Positions 11,022 through 23,005 of a stretch of 64,000 nucleotides of DNA are shown piece after piece. Position 1 is the first letter of the stretch, and each line of letters begins with the position of its first letter. Under the pieces are notes generated by a model that ran no database searches, had not been told where the DNA came from, and was given only the letters and a program-made list of their open reading frames with translations. Origin of the DNA: Paraphysomonas bandaiensis (Eukaryota > Chrysophyceae); contig CBFFRP010000068.1 of NCBI GenBank assembly GCA_965644295.1, positions 114,534-178,533 on the forward strand, given 5' to 3'. Position numbers and translations under genes: made by a program.

Positions 11022-11549
11022 TTAGCGTATATGACTTTCACGGCACACTATAATCCGCCATTGCTCGTCACCACGACAATGAGGAGAGTGAGATACGGTT
11101 CGTTTCCAGTGCTGTGACCTCCAATATGATCCAAAATATGTCTGGATAGAATACACATTTTGATGCAGCCGTTCCATTCGGAATGCTTGTAGATGTGTTA
11201 CTGGTCCACTACTAGCTGTCATTGGAGTATAATCAAATCCTGCACCTTCAAAATTACTTGATGTTGTAGGTTTACTAACAGCATAATCCATTATCATATA
11301 CACTAATCCAATTTCAGTTAATTTTGGATGCTTATAAAGTGTATTAGCAATATGATGAATTGCTTCATTCCCATATATACTCATTGTAAGATATTTACCA
11401 TCTATAGTAGATAATGTGATATAATTGTTATATATGTGATCTATATAGAAACTAGATTTAGTTTGATGGGATGTATATACTGTAGATCCCTTGACATTAA
11501 TATATCCACCAATACCTTTAATATAAACAGTTTTACCTATCAATTCCAT
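11022..11549 (-). CDS. Small fascin-like beta-trefoil protein
   Basis: A single-exon frame of 175 aa beginning MELIGKTVYIKGIGGYINV. The open frame continues upstream through the microsatellite array, but the first methionine downstream of the repeats is the sensible start. Beta-trefoil actin-bundling (fascin/RICIN-like) features are visible. GKTVYIKGIGGYINVKGS is followed by ITLSTIDGKYLTM, the family's hydrophobic-x-(G/D)-KYL turn. Near the C-terminus, HQNVYSIQTYFGSYWRSQHW resembles the repeated ...Y.I.S..G.YL.... strand pair. At this length it would form about one trefoil rather than the four of animal fascin. The assignment rests on turn motifs only; a lectin-like trefoil is possible. The early codons are AT-rich relative to the 3' end. 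Confidence 0.5.
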   Translation of the reverse strand: MELIGKTVYIKGIGGYINVKGSTVYTSHQTKSSFYIDHIYNNYITLSTIDGKYLTMSIYGNEAIHHIANTLYKHPKLTEIGLVYMIMDYAVSKPTTSSNFEGAGFDYTPMTASSGPVTHLQAFRMERLHQNVYSIQTYFGSYWRSQHWKRTVSHSPHCRGDEQWRIIVCRESHIR

Positions 11550-11555
11550 GATTGA

Positions 11556-11586
<31 letters not shown>

Positions 11587-13402
11587 TGAGGAGGGTGGTA
11601 GTAACAATAGAGAGAGTTATGTGTGTATGTGTATGTAGATAGATATGAAGAAACACGAAACACCAGAGAGAAGAATAAGGAGGAATTCCTCGAATCTACT
11701 TCATAGTATATATACGTATAGTGTTGAAGAAGGTACAGTATGTACCAGATGAGATGAAGAAGCCACGATTGTGCATAAGTACATACATACATACATACAT
11801 ACATACATACATACATACATACATACATACATACATACATACATACATACATACATACATACATACATACATACATACATACATACATACATACATACAT
11901 ACATACATACATACATACATACATACATACATACATACATACATACATACATACATACATACATACATACATACATACATACATACATACATACATACAT
12001 ACATACATACATACATACATACATACATACATACATACATACATACATACATACATACATACATACATACATACATACATACATACATACATACATACAT
12101 ACATACATACATACATACATACATACATACATACATACATACATACATACATACATACATACATACATACATACATACATACATACATACATACATACAT
12201 GCATACGTACATACATACATACATACATACATACATACATACATACATACATACATACATACATAACATACATACATACATACATGCATACGTACATGCA
12301 CAAGAGTTGGTCAGGATGTATATCTTAACAATGAAACACTGCTATAATGGCAACGAGATGGGGGAATAGTCCTCTCATTATCACCTTAAAGATCGCTTTC
12401 ATGTATGTATTATAACAGGATATGTCGTAACAGTTGAATGTATTTATGATTCATAAGAATTTATTGTTAGCGTATCGTTGAGTCATAGCACAGACTTCAT
12501 CACAGATTTGTGTCATATCTATTGAAGCTAGTTATGAATGGTATGATCTAGATAATTGAAGAGTCCGGAGCACGTATGATACGTATGTATTATTATCGAG
12601 ATCAACTTCTTCACGTTCATTGTGTGTCCGTAGGCCAAAGTACTGTATGAATTGGGTATATAGTGCAGAGAAATAGCACTACGATTACTCTCCAGTAGCT
12701 AACTGGATTTATGCTCATAGCTTGTTACCTGTATTTGTCGGGGGGCTTTTTCTCTGAGCATGGATGTCATAACATAATCTACTATTTTAAATTCCTTAAA
12801 AGCCTAATGATAATATATCTTTAAAGTATGATTTCAGCCGCGTCTAATTTGTTCAACTTTTTTTGTCTCCGTATTAGGTTCATCGTAATACAAGTAAACA
12901 GAAGGGAAGTCCAAAATTTACCTTCATAAGTCGCTCAAAGCGCTTACATACTGAAGCCCCTACTCAATAAATGGTGAAGCAAATAGAGAGGTTCTGGTGT
13001 CTTCTCTACTACACAGATCCTGGAAGCCAATAGCACTTTGGGATTTGACTTCCTGCCTTATCGATTACCTAAACGGCTTCCAGGTCCTGCTATTACATAG
13101 TAGAAGGTCTGAGAAATATCCCGACTTGCTGGACTACTTCACTTTGTAAAATACATCAAAAATATGAAAAAAGTGTACGTTCACGTACAACTCATATGTA
13201 AAATATGATTATAGTTAGTATTAGTGAAAATAAAATTCCACAGAATACAGATGCCTCCTATCTGATGCCAAGTACCATCAGGAAGTCAAATTAATAAAAT
13301 ATATTGCTAACACATAAGCACGTACACAAAAAATGACACCAGATAATGCACACTCGCTGCACTTAATAATAAATTGAAAATAGAGCTCCCACAAGATTTA
13401 TA
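11550..13402. other. Intergenic dominated by a large (CATA)n array
   Basis: Besides the microsatellite at 11781-12299 this stretch holds no recognised gene. A short TATG array (11557-11588) sits immediately upstream of the fascin-like start. Around 13020-13090 there are small inverted repeats (CTGGAAGCC/GGCTTCCAG). A 13-bp inverted match also links about 13035 and 13280. None is long enough to call a transposon. Confidence 0.5.
11781..12299. repeat. Large (ACAT)n tetranucleotide array
   Basis: About 130 almost perfect ACAT units. It is interrupted at about 12200 by a GCATACGT variant, at about 12264 by a 1-base slip, and again at about 12285 by the same GCATACGT variant. The repeated variant block implies segmental duplication of about 85 bp within the array. 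The long Tyr-Ile-His-Thr or Met-Tyr-Val-Cys frames crossing it on both strands are products of the repeat, not genes. Confidence 0.97.
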
Positions 13403-14095
13403 TCAGACCTTCGGTATTTCGATGCGTATCTTTAGAGAACCCGTGGATTCTAGATTCTGATCTGACTGTTTGAGAGACTGACGCTTGTTCTTTCCAGGCG
13501 ATAAAATTTTAGGAGTCTCGTTATCGTCTTTACTAATAGCGTTGAAGGCACTTGACGGAAGGTGGGGAAGTAATACGGACACACTGTGGGAGGTAGATGG
13601 CCGTTTCTGATTACTGTTTTCCTCGCTATCGAGTCGATCAATGGCTGTAGGTGACATAGGCAAGACAGGGAGAGGTGGGGCAGGAGGCGGCAATACGCCT
13701 GGAGAGCGAATACAGGGCACTGCAGCTGATGTTCGGGCTAAAAATGAGCCCACGCCACCAAGATTACGGTCGCTACTATCAGACACATCTAACTTCCAAG
13801 CCCCATTCCTTTCCGATTGACATGCTAAAGTGTTGACAGTCAACTTTGGTCTCATAGGACCCTTTCGTGAAGTGCAGTCTTTGCGACGAAATGCGCTGCA
13901 TTCAGTAGTCTTAAGTTTTTTGGAATAACTGGTTACCATTGAATGTGCTACAGCGCGATCATCTTGGACATTTATTTCGAATAATGATCTATCTACTCTT
14001 GTAAATTGACGTGTAGATTCTCCAAAAGGAACAAGTTTAATAGGTAAGAGCGGGGAAACTTTTGAGGATTCATTATAAGATGCAGATGCACTCAT
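13403..14095 (-). CDS. Hypothetical proline/serine-rich protein
   Basis: A single open frame of 230 codons starting MSASASYNESS; an in-frame GTG lies just upstream but ATG at 14095 is preferred. I do not recognise the family. The N-terminal third has a mixed, globular-looking composition (VPFGESTRQFTRVDRSLFEI). The middle has a proline cluster (VLPPPAPPLPVLPMSP), and the C-terminus is basic and Ser/Lys-rich, ending in SLKIRIEIPKV. It is probably largely disordered. Coding is supported by length, an AT-poor body compared with flanks, and absence of repeats; there is no homology evidence. It could be the last exon of a longer gene. Confidence 0.5.
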   Translation of the reverse strand: MSASASYNESSKVSPLLPIKLVPFGESTRQFTRVDRSLFEINVQDDRAVAHSMVTSYSKKLKTTECSAFRRKDCTSRKGPMRPKLTVNTLACQSERNGAWKLDVSDSSDRNLGGVGSFLARTSAAVPCIRSPGVLPPPAPPLPVLPMSPTAIDRLDSEENSNQKRPSTSHSVSVLLPHLPSSAFNAISKDDNETPKILSPGKNKRQSLKQSDQNLESTGSLKIRIEIPKV

Positions 14096-14675
14096 TGAGA
14101 TGAAGTACACACGTCACAGGTGCTATCTTGTTTCTTATTAAACTATTGGCACATAGAACTTATCATTTAAACAACTATATATCAATTATTTATACATCTA
14201 CATCAGGGCAAGAGGCCATATATTAGTAGGGCAGGCCATGTGGATGAGTGCATATATATATGTATATATTCAGGGAGAATTTCGTCACTAAGTGAAAGAA
14301 TTTTAACCAATCATTGATGTTGTATTTAATTTTCTGTCATATGTTTGGTTGAGAAGACCTGTGACATTTTTGCCTGTCCACTATACAAGAGCAGACGTCC
14401 TTATGTGATTAAGTACAGGTGTAGTGATACTTATATGTACAAGTACAGGTGCAGAGGTACATTTAGAGGTACATACGATATATATACGGTGTAGATGTAC
14501 TAGGATGTAATGTACAAGTACAGGTGTAAAGGTACATATATATCCCAGTATCCCAGTACATCTTGCAGTAACTCCACACTATCGTGTCTATTGATACATA
14601 CATACATATGCATATATCAAACCACAGCTCACTTCTATACATACATACACACATATATATATATATACCCACATA
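14096..14675. other. Divergent intergenic region
   Basis: Between the orphan (-) and the RIC8-like gene (+). Contains repeated GTACAAGTACAGGTG-type words (about 14415-14535) and TA/CATA microsatellite runs (14597-14668) ending just before the RIC8-like ATG. No other element seen. Confidence 0.5.
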
Positions 14676-16446
14676 ATGTCACACAATGAACACATTAGTT
14701 CTATTAAGAACTTGAAATCATTCAAATCTAAATACAATGATGCCTTTGACCTCCAGAAGGTGGACAGAGACCATGTTCTCCCTCATCTGAGCTCTTTATT
14801 TCATATATATATCTCTATTATCTCCAATCAAGAAGAGGACAACGAAAAAAAAGAGGACAATGCAGAAGGTAAATCATAAAATTATGGGATTGATAGTAAT
14901 GTAACTACTGTATAGTGCTGTGTCTTGTATTGGACTGTTATCGCATATGTCTCAGAGATAAGACTATATTTGGCGATATCGCCAACGAGGAGCTCATTGA
15001 CGGACTGATGTATCTGACGACTTTCAAGTGTTCCATCTCGTCTGATTCGCGAAATGTATCCTGTTCTGCAGTAAGATGTCTCACCAATGCACTTCACAAC
15101 AATTCTCGTGCTGTTCGAGATTTCTTGAATCTTAACGGCTTGACTTGGCTTACCAATGCTATTAGCAATGGCGCCCAAGTTGTATGCTTATTCTATATGG
15201 TACGATTGTTTTATATGTTGATATCTTACAGGTGCGAAATCAGATTGCGATATCTGACAGTAATGCTGTAACTGTGTCATTGCAATGTAGTGAATCAGTA
15301 GTTATGGCGTTATCCAATGGAGCTATTGCATCTGTTGGGATCCCTGGAAAGTATTCTGGATGCCCTCCTGAGTCCGTTCCGATGGAGATACTATATGAGA
15401 GTTTTGTATCAGCGGCATGTTTCAGTTACCGAGCCACCCCAAAATTTCCTGGTTGCGGTGCTGTCCCTGATATTCCACTGCCCACTCCCCGTGCAGACCT
15501 AGTTGTGGAGGTGTTCAAAGTTGTCTATTTTTTCAAAGCAAAAGGAATAGTCGAGTCGAATTCAAGCGTTTGTGCTGGAGGGCCTGTAGAAATTGACACT
15601 TCTACTCCGATTCTGCCCTTTCACATTACTGATCACCTGTTGCATGGGCTGCTGGTGGAAATTCTTCTCCAATGGAACAATTTCCCAGCAGACAAAGGCC
15701 TGCACGAGTGTCAGTTACATGCGCTTCAAGTGCTCTCAGTTTGTCCTCCAGGCCCGGAGGCGTTCTCTTCCATTCTTGAAGGTATATACGGGAAGCGCTT
15801 AGCTGGGCCTCCAGCTATCCCTTCGAATCCATCCCAACAACCTGACTTTTCAAATGAGAGCACCCGAGTTGGGCTCAGTATTCTCTTACCCTTCATTCGC
15901 TCCCTACTGAGGCTATTAGAGCTTCAGCTATTCGCCGTGGAATCTGTCCGTGGTACGAGAGGGGAAGGTGACAGTACTGCTGCTCTGCTGATCCCAGTGT
16001 TGGTATGTAGTCGTATTACATCGGTGTCACTCTCCCTGATATCTCCCCTCTGCTTTCACAGGGTGTGCTCACTTCTCTCGCAAACAAGAGTGATGCTGCC
16101 AGATATATTATTTTCCGATTAATTGTCAGCTCGTCATCAGCTGTAGAGACCTCGTCAGGCGATGAGCAGCTTTCTGGTAAGCAGAATCCGGGCAAATCTC
16201 TCGGCCCGAAATGCCAACCAGTGGAATTTTCTTTATATAGCAAACTCATCTCTATAATGACATCATTGGAACCGTACAGTAAGAGATATACCTCTGAGTT
16301 GTTCTTTGCCATGTGCAACAATGATGGTAAGTTTGTTGCCGGTGTAATTAGTGACGTGTAATTGGTCTATCGCAGCCAATTTGTTTGTCGAAGTTACTGG
16401 TTTCGGGAATGCTGTTGCATTACTACAAATAAAAGGGCTTATATGA
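14676..16446 (+). CDS. RIC8: RIC8/synembryn-like G-alpha chaperone and exchange factor
   Basis: Five exons (14676-14868, 14916-15181, 15232-16002, 16062-16326, 16376-16446) join in phase to 521 aa, the expected RIC8 size (about 530). RIC8 proteins are armadillo-repeat chaperones and non-receptor GEFs for heterotrimeric G-alpha subunits in the cytosol. Evidence is mostly C-terminal. SLYSKLISIMTSLEPYSKRY leads into ELFFAMCNND, then NLFVEVTGFGNAVALLQIKG, equivalent to the family's LF.LC......V..TGYGNAAGLLA.RGL ending. Upstream, VSCSAVRCLTNALHNNSRAV and TWLTNAISNG read as armadillo helices, matching the family's CL.N......A..... pattern. The N-terminus has an acidic/lysine stretch. A divergent armadillo protein is the alternative, but the ending is quite specific. 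Confidence 0.75.
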
Positions 16447-17696
16447 GTCCCCTTTAAAGGAATTATTCGGCCTGTGCATATGTTGTAGATTATGTGTTGA
16501 TGCATTACGTGTCACATTGTGCTTATTTTACATTAAGCTTCGGTATAATATGATATGTACTGGTCGACTTCGTAGAAAGTGATAGTGCAGTTGAAAAGCG
16601 TATAGTAAAATCATATAATAGTTTCAAGTTTCTTTATGATGAGAACAAAAGAAGGATGTTGCTCATCCGTCAAAGTTTTGTACTGTGCCGATTAGTAGTT
16701 TGTAATCACCAGTTTGTATTTTGTATATCTATACTCTCTATTTATTTTACATATATACTTATCAATATTGTACTTCTCTAGATCTTACTTATACCAATTA
16801 ACTTTCTATCTATATGCCTATATCTACTTTAGATTCTCTCTATACCTTGCTATCTATATAATCACTCCAACTATATCTGTTAACTATATTTTTATATCTA
16901 TATACTATATAATACTAATCTCTTCTTGGTGGGAAAAGAAAGGTAGTGCCATGCAGTTCATGGGGCTCACTACATGTATCTTACTACCAATGATCTATAT
17001 ATAGCAAGCTAGTTGTAGCATTTGCTCACAAGTTGGAGGAAGTCACCTGAGACTCTGAGTAACGGTCGTTATCAAAAGAACTTATTCGCTACCATCCTCG
17101 TATAATAGCACCACAGTGTGAGTAAGGTCCTCGGACAATATATAAAAGGTAGGAGATGGCCCCCATGATGTGCAAACCCTATCTAGACAATTATTTTACT
17201 ACTACATTAACCAATCATGACATTATGCTATCCTGCATAGTCTAATATATCTAACTGAAAATATGGCATATTAGAGTGGGATATATGATATACGATATAC
17301 CAGGGCCTGGTAACCATTAATGGCCCATTGATTCTAGTCCATTTCCCGGCAATTATAATGACATTACTATATTTTAACATATATGCAGTTTGTGATAGCA
17401 GGCTACGGGCTACGACTAATTGAACATGTAATTAAGTACAGACGTTTGCACTATACTCGTATAAAATGTATAGGTATGTGTAAAACTTCACAGCAAATAA
17501 TTAGCATTTCATTCACAGTTAATATTATCACGCTATCACGAACCAATATAAAACTGCACATGAATGTTTTATTCGTCAGCTAAGCTTTTCAATAGTCTAA
17601 TTAAAATTAATGACAATAACTACTACAGGTGATTAACCGAAGTGCAACAGACGGACGAAGTACATATATAAAAGGGTTAACATGTCTACTACAAGA
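16447..17696. other. Intergenic, no feature seen
   Basis: AT-rich 1.25 kb between convergent genes. It contains CTAT/TATA-rich low complexity (about 16720-16920) and no recognisable coding sequence on either strand. Confidence 0.55.
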
Positions 17697-20600
17697 CTAA
17701 TAGTTAGCAGTATGAAAATATTCATCAATGCGCGATCTGAATGCCGCAGGACCCATTGTCGCCACAGGACTCCTTGTTGCTCCAAGTATGCGTGCCCCTT
17801 TCTTTTTGTGACTACAAATATAGAAACAAGTAAGCTAATAACAGCAGAACAAGTATCCAACTATACCCTGGAGAGTTGTGATTCATATCAGGTGGTGCAC
17901 TGAGGCGATCCCGGATACCCGCTGCAGCCCCTCCTTGTCTAAATTGTCCACTGAAGGACGATATCAATGAATCCAACACGTCCGCCTCTCCAGCATGTTG
18001 TTGTAGATGGTCCGCGATTCTCTCCTATAGAAATGACGTGAGGAAGGTAAATACAATCGACACGGTGATAAGGTAAATACCTTTCCAATCAGTTGAATGA
18101 CAAGCTTGAGAGCTTTATCTTTATCTTTCTTCGCTTTTACAAGCTGTAAATATGCATATGTAACGACACAGCAAACTCATTGCATTATTATAAAAACAGA
18201 ACCTGTTTTTCAAGGTCCTTTTCCCTCTCACTTCTGCGCATAGCAGCTTCAACAGTGCCAATGTTGTTGGAACTAGTAGCTGCAGGTGTGTTACCACCTG
18301 TCTCTGCTTGAGTGAGGCGGTTTTGTAGTTCCTTACAGAAAAACATGACACATATAGATGATGTCCGAAATCATACCTTGACAGATAACTTTAGAGCATT
18401 CTTCTCGTGTTTCATCTTAATTAGATCCGAATGGGCCTGGCACGACGACATAAGTGGGAGGTTCACAAGATATATGATACGTACTTTTTCCAGTTGGTTT
18501 TCGAGTTCCGCTTCTCGTGCAAGCGCACCCACCCCCTTCTCGTGTTGCGCCTAAAAACACAAACAAAAAATCAAAGCAGACATAGGCAAATTGCTACGCC
18601 CAACCAGCTTCGTTTCAGCTCTCTGCAGCTTCAGTCTGAGCTCCTCTAGTTCTATCTCCATGTCAGTGATCTTATTGCCCGTCGACACTTTCTCGGGGGG
18701 TTTGGTGTCGATCTTAGGGGAAGGTGGTCCCGCATCTTCGTTCGATTCATTGGGGGTAGGCTCCGATGTCTCGGGCGGAGGAGCAGGGGGCATATTAGAT
18801 TCTACCGTAGCGTCAGTGGCTGGAGATTCACTGCGACTTCCAACCGTATCCTCCTGAAATCCAAGTCGCTTAGGAGGGGGCTTAGATGTGGGAGGTGCCT
18901 TGGTGACCTAAAAATCATACTATTCTATTACATGTGTTGTCGAAACACAAAGCGCGTACCGCTGGCTTTAGGGAGGTATTTCTAGTTGGGGGTGGCTGAG
19001 CGACAGCCGGTGGTGGAGGAAGAGCTCCGGGTTCGTCATCCGCATCCGACCACCCACTATCTGAGTCATCTCCTCCGGCATTCTTTTTCACACGACTAGG
19101 AGATCCAGCTTCTTGAGCTTTTTGGAGCATGCTTGTATTGAACCCACCAGAGGACTGTCGAGACTGCATAGATGGAGCAGCAGGGGGGGGTGCCTTAGCT
19201 TCCTCTTTCTTCTCCGCCATCTGTTACGCAAATGGTCAAAATTACACAGTAAACAAAGCTAAGAAACACCTTCGCCTTCTGTGCCTTGATAGCATCCATC
19301 ATGCTACCTCCACTCGCCTTTGGTGGAGGGGGCGCGGAGTCAGCCGAGGATTTTTGGACTGATTTCAGTTTGGTTGCACCGCCACTTATGGCAGCCATTA
19401 ATCCTCCTCTCCCATTGTCAGCAGGCGGGGTAGGAGTTGAGTCACTGGTAGAGTCATCTGACACCTTCTTCAACTGCTTAATCGAAGCACCTTGAATGGA
19501 ACTTAGCAAGCCAGACATTGCTGGGCGAGGAGGCGGTACGCCTGGTCCAGGGGGCCCTGACGGACCGTCACCACTTACAGGAGGGCCTGGTACAACAAAA
19601 CGTCACTCCGAAATGTAAACAAAAAAACAGTATACCAGGTGGCGGAGGGCTGGGACCAGCACCTGGAGGTGGTCCACGTCCTGAAAATAATAAGATACGA
19701 GAATGCCTAAACTGCACCACGCACCTGGCGGGGGTCCTCTACCGGGTGGGCCAGGAGGACCTCTTCCGGGGGCTCCAGGCGGACCGCTACCAGGTGGACC
19801 AGGAGGACCTCGACCTGGTGGCGGCCCACTCCCGGGTGGACCAGGAGGACCTCTTCCGGGAGCTCCAGGCGGACCGCTACCAGGTGGACCAGGAGGACCT
19901 CGACCTGGTGGCGGCCCACTCCCGGGTGGACCAGGAGGAGGACCTCTTCCGGGGGCTCCAGGCGGACCGCTACCAGGAGGACCAGGAGGACCTCGACCTG
20001 ATGGCGGCCCACTCCCGGGTGGACCTGGAGGACCTCTTCCGGGAGCTCCAGGCGGACCGCTACCAGGTGGACCAGGGGGACCTCGACCTGGTGGTGGGCC
20101 TCTCCCAGGTGGACCTCTTCCGGGAGCTCCAGGCGGACCGCTACCAGGTGGACCAGGGGGACCTCTTCCGGGGGCTCCAGGCGGGCCACCTCCAGGGGGT
20201 CCCCTTGGAGGTGGGGAGGCTCCTGGTGCCCCGGGTGGGCCTCTTGGAGGTGGGGAGGCTCCTGGTGCTCCGGGTGGGCCTCTTGGAGGTGGGGAGGCTC
20301 CTGGTGCTCCGGGTGGGCCTCTTGGAGGTGGAGATGCACCCGGTGGTCCAGGTGGACCTCTTGGAGGTGGAGATGCACCCGGTGGTCCAGGTGGACCTCT
20401 ACCTGGTGGACCACCAGGGGGAGGACCTCTTGGAGGTGGAGATGCACCGGGTGGTCCAGGTGGACCTCTACCTGGTGGACCACCAGGGGGAGGACCTCTT
20501 GGTGGAGGAGATGCACCAGGTGGTCCAGGTGGTGGTGGACTAGTTAATGAACCAGGTGGTCCTCTTCCTATAATAGATCATAACACTTATAATCTATATA

Positions 20601-20848
20601 TTCATAGATGTAAACAGTTACCAGGTGGTGGACCTCTTGGTGGACCTGATGGAGGTGGTGATGAACCAGGAGGACCTGTTCGTGGAGGTGGACCACGGCC
20701 AGGTGGTCCAGGTGGTGGACCATGTGATGGTAATCCACGTGGTGGTGGACCTATATCAATATATAGATATATATGATGATATATATATGATAGACTTATA
20801 TATGTATATACCTGGTGGAGGACCTGAATTATTAACAGGTTTTTTCAT
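17697..20848 (-). CDS. WH2-domain actin regulator with N-terminal Pro/Gly-rich region and coiled coil
   Basis: Thirteen exons join in phase to 841 aa (first 20812-20848, last 17697-17811). Residues 1-374 are a collagen-like Pro/Gly region (GPPPGRGPPGP units), an expected profilin/SH3 ligand. Three WH2-like G-actin motifs follow: GLLSSIQGASIKQLKKV (about 377-393), GLMAAISGGATKLKSV (about 412-427) and SMMDAIKAQKAK (about 447-458). An acidic stretch with one Trp, DDSDSGWSDADDE (about 509-521), resembles the Arp2/3-binding acidic motif of WASP/WAVE proteins. Then come more Pro-rich sequence, a coiled coil (MEIELEELRLKLQRAETKL onward) and a basic tail. WH1, GBD and SCAR domains are absent, so it may be a WIP/verprolin- or WASP-like nucleation factor. 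The last intron (17812-17866, 55 nt) is inferred; read through, it would encode a hydrophobic tail ending at once. Confidence 0.83.
19725..20567. repeat. Coding GGTGGACC-type minisatellite (PPG repeats)
   Basis: Degenerate tandem repeats, with larger units of about 60-66 bp duplicated several times, lie inside exon 3 of the WH2 gene and encode its Pro/Gly region. The 20567 end uses GGT/CCA/CCT codons while the 19725 end uses GGG/CCC/CCG for the same residues. Long plus-strand and other minus-strand frames here are shadows of the repeat. Confidence 0.9.
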
Positions 20849-23005
20849 ACATTAAATATGAATGATATAATATATAGAAATATACGTACCAGACATATGA
20901 TATAAGTACTATATATATATATATATATGAAGTGTAATAGAAAATTCACTTCACACTTTTTATATAGTTGAAATTACTGTATAATTCACTGATGTTTTTT
21001 TTAACTTCACTTTACTTCAATTCACTTCACTTTACTTCAATTTACTTCACTTTACTTCAATTCACTTCACTTTACTATACTTATATAAGGAAATTATTAT
21101 ACAAGTATATGATTGGGAGATATATCAACTGAAGTCTTCTTTTACAGTACTTCTATACGATACTTTCTATAATTAACAGAATCTCATATCTACACACACT
21201 TCAGACTTTGCTTCGAAAAATGGCGAGTGTATTCCTATCATCATATTACTGTATACTCTGTATACTACTGTATACCCATAGAGCAGTGTAGTATACGTAT
21301 ATTTTAGTAGGAATCTCAACCCAACTTACTTAACGGTGTATTCTAGCAGCTATATACAGAATTGTAGTGTGTATTATTTCATCCAATCATATTGCTTGAA
21401 TTGCAATGAGTTGCATCAGCATTGACAGTTACAGTTAGATCCATTAAGATGATAACAATGCATGATAATCCTTATAATGGATATGGATATATGGAGAAAA
21501 AGACTAAACTGTTATGATGAGATTAGGAATATATCGAAAAGGCATTTCAAGTTGCAAAAATGCTACTGAGTGAGGTGTATGGCTGTCATATGTGCTGTGG
21601 GGAAAGGAGGAGATGGATTCCAGGATAAGCCCTATGAAACAGTAAAGTTGGAGTGTTTTCTATCGTGATGTGGTGAGGATTATCGAAAATAGTGCTGACA
21701 AGGTCAGATTTGGCAGAAATTGCGGCTCATATCGAGTAAAATATAAGCGTAGAGTCAGAAGGGTTCTCAAATTTAGCTGATAGATTTGATATTTTCGGTA
21801 AATTAAGGGCCATTGATGACAGTACATTGATTCTAATTACTTTATATATAGTACGTGTTGGCTAATACCTGAGTAATTAGAAAGTCTTGAATATAGGATA
21901 ACTGAGCTGACAACTTTTCCACGTAGATGGCGCTTCTGATAATTCAAGTGAATACTATGTCTCATAGACCTGTGATTATGTTATTTATATTTGATTACAT
22001 GTTATTAGAAATAAGAAATCAAGTTTTATGCTATTTGTACCTAACGAGAAATGTTTGTGTATCGAAGGAATCCCCATGGTGCAACCGTTCCTGCTTAACG
22101 TACACTTAATATCAGATGTTCTTGTGTGTTATTGCTTGTAGGTGTCTATTTACTTTTTTTTTTTATTTGTTAAGATGACACTTTTATCATAATTTCTATA
22201 GAACAAAAGTAAATATTTTCTATTTTACATTTCTAATGTACCATCGGACATTTAAAGCACTGACAACAATGACAAGAAAAAATAATAAATTAACATAAAT
22301 GTTTCAATGTTTTATTTTAAGCATAAAACGGAAATGAATTTAAAAGTGTAATTCACAAGTATTTAGCCATTGAAGATAACTTGTGTGTGGGCGGTTTATG
22401 ATCTTCCCTACTCTAACTAAGACTAACGTATTAGCATGAGTGCGATGTTTGCTATGGTTTTGTTTTCATTTTCAGTATTGCTAAAATACACTAGTAGTGG
22501 GTTGAATAATCAACCTGCAGTGTCGTGGCGATGAAATTTCAGTATTATTTAATGGTAAGGAAATAGCCATAAGTGTTTAGTAATTTGCTGATAAAGTTAC
22601 TATAATTAACTTTATATTCTGGAATAAATATTACAAATTCACAGTGATTGTATATAACACTCTTGCATACAGTTTACTGTTTACTGTCACACTGCAGCTT
22701 ATTTATAGCTTTAACAAATTGAAAATATATGGCGTATCTGTCACTAACACCTCGTGTCACTGTCACTTGTTGAAAAAAGGCAATATAAATGGTTTTACTA
22801 CCACTTTGGAATATGTAAGGCAATAAACCTCAGGGGGCAACATCACAGCAAAGTTCAGGCGAAGACACCTGCTGGCCACGTTCAAAACATCAATATTTAT
22901 TACTGGAAACAATGCATGATTTTAGTGGCAATTTCTCATGGTGAAACTGAAAAAAGAAACGTATACCACAAGAGCTTCGGCTACTATTCACAGCCCATGT
23001 AGGCA
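20849..23005. other. Intergenic with TTCACTTCACTTTACTTCAA repeats
   Basis: About 2.15 kb between two minus-strand genes. A TA run (20906-20932) and a tandem array of about 20-bp TTCACTTTACTTCAA units (about 20998-21075) lie near the WH2 gene start. The remainder is AT-rich without recognisable coding sequence. Confidence 0.5.
20998..21075. repeat. Minisatellite, unit about 20 bp
   Basis: Alternating CACTTCACTTTACTTCAATT units, three to four copies with T/C exchanges between copies, about 150 bp upstream of the WH2 gene start. Confidence 0.85.

Noticed and set aside
11701-12328. Five overlapping frames of 180-420 codons through the CATA array on both strands
   Set aside because: They are Tyr-Ile-His-Thr or Met-Tyr-Val-Cys repeats generated by a stop-free tetranucleotide; no non-repeat protein is added except the fascin-like 3' end, annotated from its own ATG.
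19518-20776. Long plus-strand frames (341 and 357 codons) and a 269-codon alternative minus frame over the Pro/Gly region
   Set aside because: Shadows of a GC-rich coding repeat; only the minus frame that splices in phase into the WH2 exons continues outside the repeat.
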